A stretch of 64,000 nt of DNA from Agrobacterium arsenijevicii (GTDB taxonomy: Bacteria; Pseudomonadota; Alphaproteobacteria; Rhizobiales; Rhizobiaceae): contig JWIT01000018.1 in the NCBI GenBank assembly GCA_000949895.1, positions 29,945 to 93,944 on the forward strand, in the 5' to 3' direction. Shown here one piece after another: positions 63,509 through 64,000 of this stretch. How positions within the stretch are numbered: the first letter of the stretch is position 1; the number at the start of each line of letters is the position of its first letter. Made by a program: the position numbers and the translations under genes. A model generated the notes under the pieces. That model was not told the origin of the DNA. It worked only from the letters and a program-made list of their open reading frames with translations, and ran no database searches.

Positions 63509-64000
63509 TCATATTGCGATGCCCTTGTCATCGAACCTGTGGATTTTGCTTTCATCGGGAGTGATGAAGACGGTATCGCCGTGTCTGCATTCGAACTCGC
63601 CGTCGGTGCGGGCGGTAATCGGGCCGATGCCCTGGACCTCGAGATGCAGGAAGGTGTCGGAGCCGAGATGTTCGGCCACCGTGACCTTGCCCTGCCACAG
63701 GCCGGTTTCTTTCGACAGCACCAGATGCTCGGGCCGCACGCCGGCGGTGGTGGCGCCTTTTTGCCGGGCGTAATCGCCGGTCACCAGGTTCATGCGCGGC
63801 GAGCCGATGAAGCCGGCGACGAAGAGGTTGGCGGGCGTGCTGTAGAGCTGCATCGGTGAGCCGACCTGCTCGATATTGCCGCGGTTCAAGACCACGATCT
63901 TGTCGGCCATGGTCATGGCTTCCACCTGGTCGTGGGTGACGTAGATCATCGTCGTCTTCAGCGTGTTGTGCAGCTCGGAGATTTCCAGCCGCATGGTGCC
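63509..64000 (-). CDS. ABC transporter ATP-binding protein, polyol/sugar type (partial)
   Basis: The C-terminal 163 residues of an MalK/SmoK/UgpC-type ATPase; the gene runs off the right edge, so Walker A, the signature and Walker B are not in view. Visible are the H-loop [20 protein letters not shown] and the regulatory OB-fold tail ([29 protein letters not shown]). It ends 91 bases before the mannitol dehydrogenase, so it heads or belongs to the leftward polyol operon. The transported sugar or sugar alcohol cannot be known without the permeases. Confidence 0.9.
   Translation of the reverse strand, partial: GTMRLEISELHNTLKTTMIYVTHDQVEAMTMADKIVVLNRGNIEQVGSPMQLYSTPANLFVAGFIGSPRMNLVTGDYARQKGATTAGVRPEHLVLSKETGLWQGKVTVAEHLGSDTFLHLEVQGIGPITARTDGEFECRHGDTVFITPDESKIHRFDDKGIAI

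Overview
The window is a gene-dense, GC-rich chromosomal stretch from an alphaproteobacterium of the Rhizobiaceae, most likely Agrobacterium. This is inferred from gene content (a sitABCD manganese importer, a flavonoid-type emrAB/TetR pump locus, a RopB/Omp25-like porin, a short Entner-Doudoroff aldolase, a smo-type polyol cluster) and from several families of short palindromic intergenic repeats typical of rhizobia. I see no tRNA or rRNA gene, CRISPR array, insertion sequence, phage gene or integrase. About 60 protein genes are supported, one of them too short for ordinary ORF calling (50627-50800).

Layout. 1-9 kb: a Gfo/Idh/MocA oxidoreductase, a 2-hydroxyacid dehydrogenase, a LacI regulator, a divergent MarR/creatininase pair, a His-rich CobW (COG0523) metallochaperone with its WD40 partner, and an MFS transporter. 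9-20 kb: two secreted or outer-membrane beta-barrels, a small repeat-bearing secreted protein, a DUF1007-NicO nickel/cobalt pair, a GNAT/small membrane protein pair, a TerB/DUF533 protein, KDPG aldolase, an overlapping CYTH-CHAD pair, the tRNA hydroxylase TrhO and an alginate-lyase-like enzyme. 20-33 kb: a CHASE4-GGDEF-EAL protein, the metNIQ methionine importer with a structured leader, a nitroreductase, a GH1 beta-glucosidase, and a LacI regulator-xylB-xylA xylose operon. 33-46 kb: emrAB with a divergent TetR gene, TerC, an SLC13/RCK_C permease, gltX, lysS and a patatin-like phospholipase with an internal membrane segment. 46-54 kb: sitABCD, a DUF1328 membrane peptide, a DHRS6-like SDR, an IclR regulator, transaldolase and a divergent SorC regulator. 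54-64 kb: a ParE/RHH toxin-antitoxin pair, an Ada-like alkyltransferase, DUF2244, endonuclease III, a CysZ-like protein, an RpiR regulator and a leftward polyol operon (partial ABC ATPase, mannitol dehydrogenase, HAD phosphatase, FGGY kinase).

Two themes recur. The first is metal homeostasis: CobW with a Zur-like operator inside its promoter, NicO, TerC, and sitABCD with two Fur/Mur-like palindromes. The second is plant-derived carbon use: xylose, beta-glucosides, polyols, alginate/uronan-like polymers and KDG-type metabolism, each with a nearby dedicated regulator. Nothing here is convincingly a new multi-gene defence or mobile system. The best leads are regulatory: the CobW promoter, the metNIQ leader, and repeat elements inside transcription units. 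The functionally open proteins are the WD40 partner, the patatin with a membrane insert, the His/Gly/Ala-rich anchored protein and the repeat-bearing secreted peptide.
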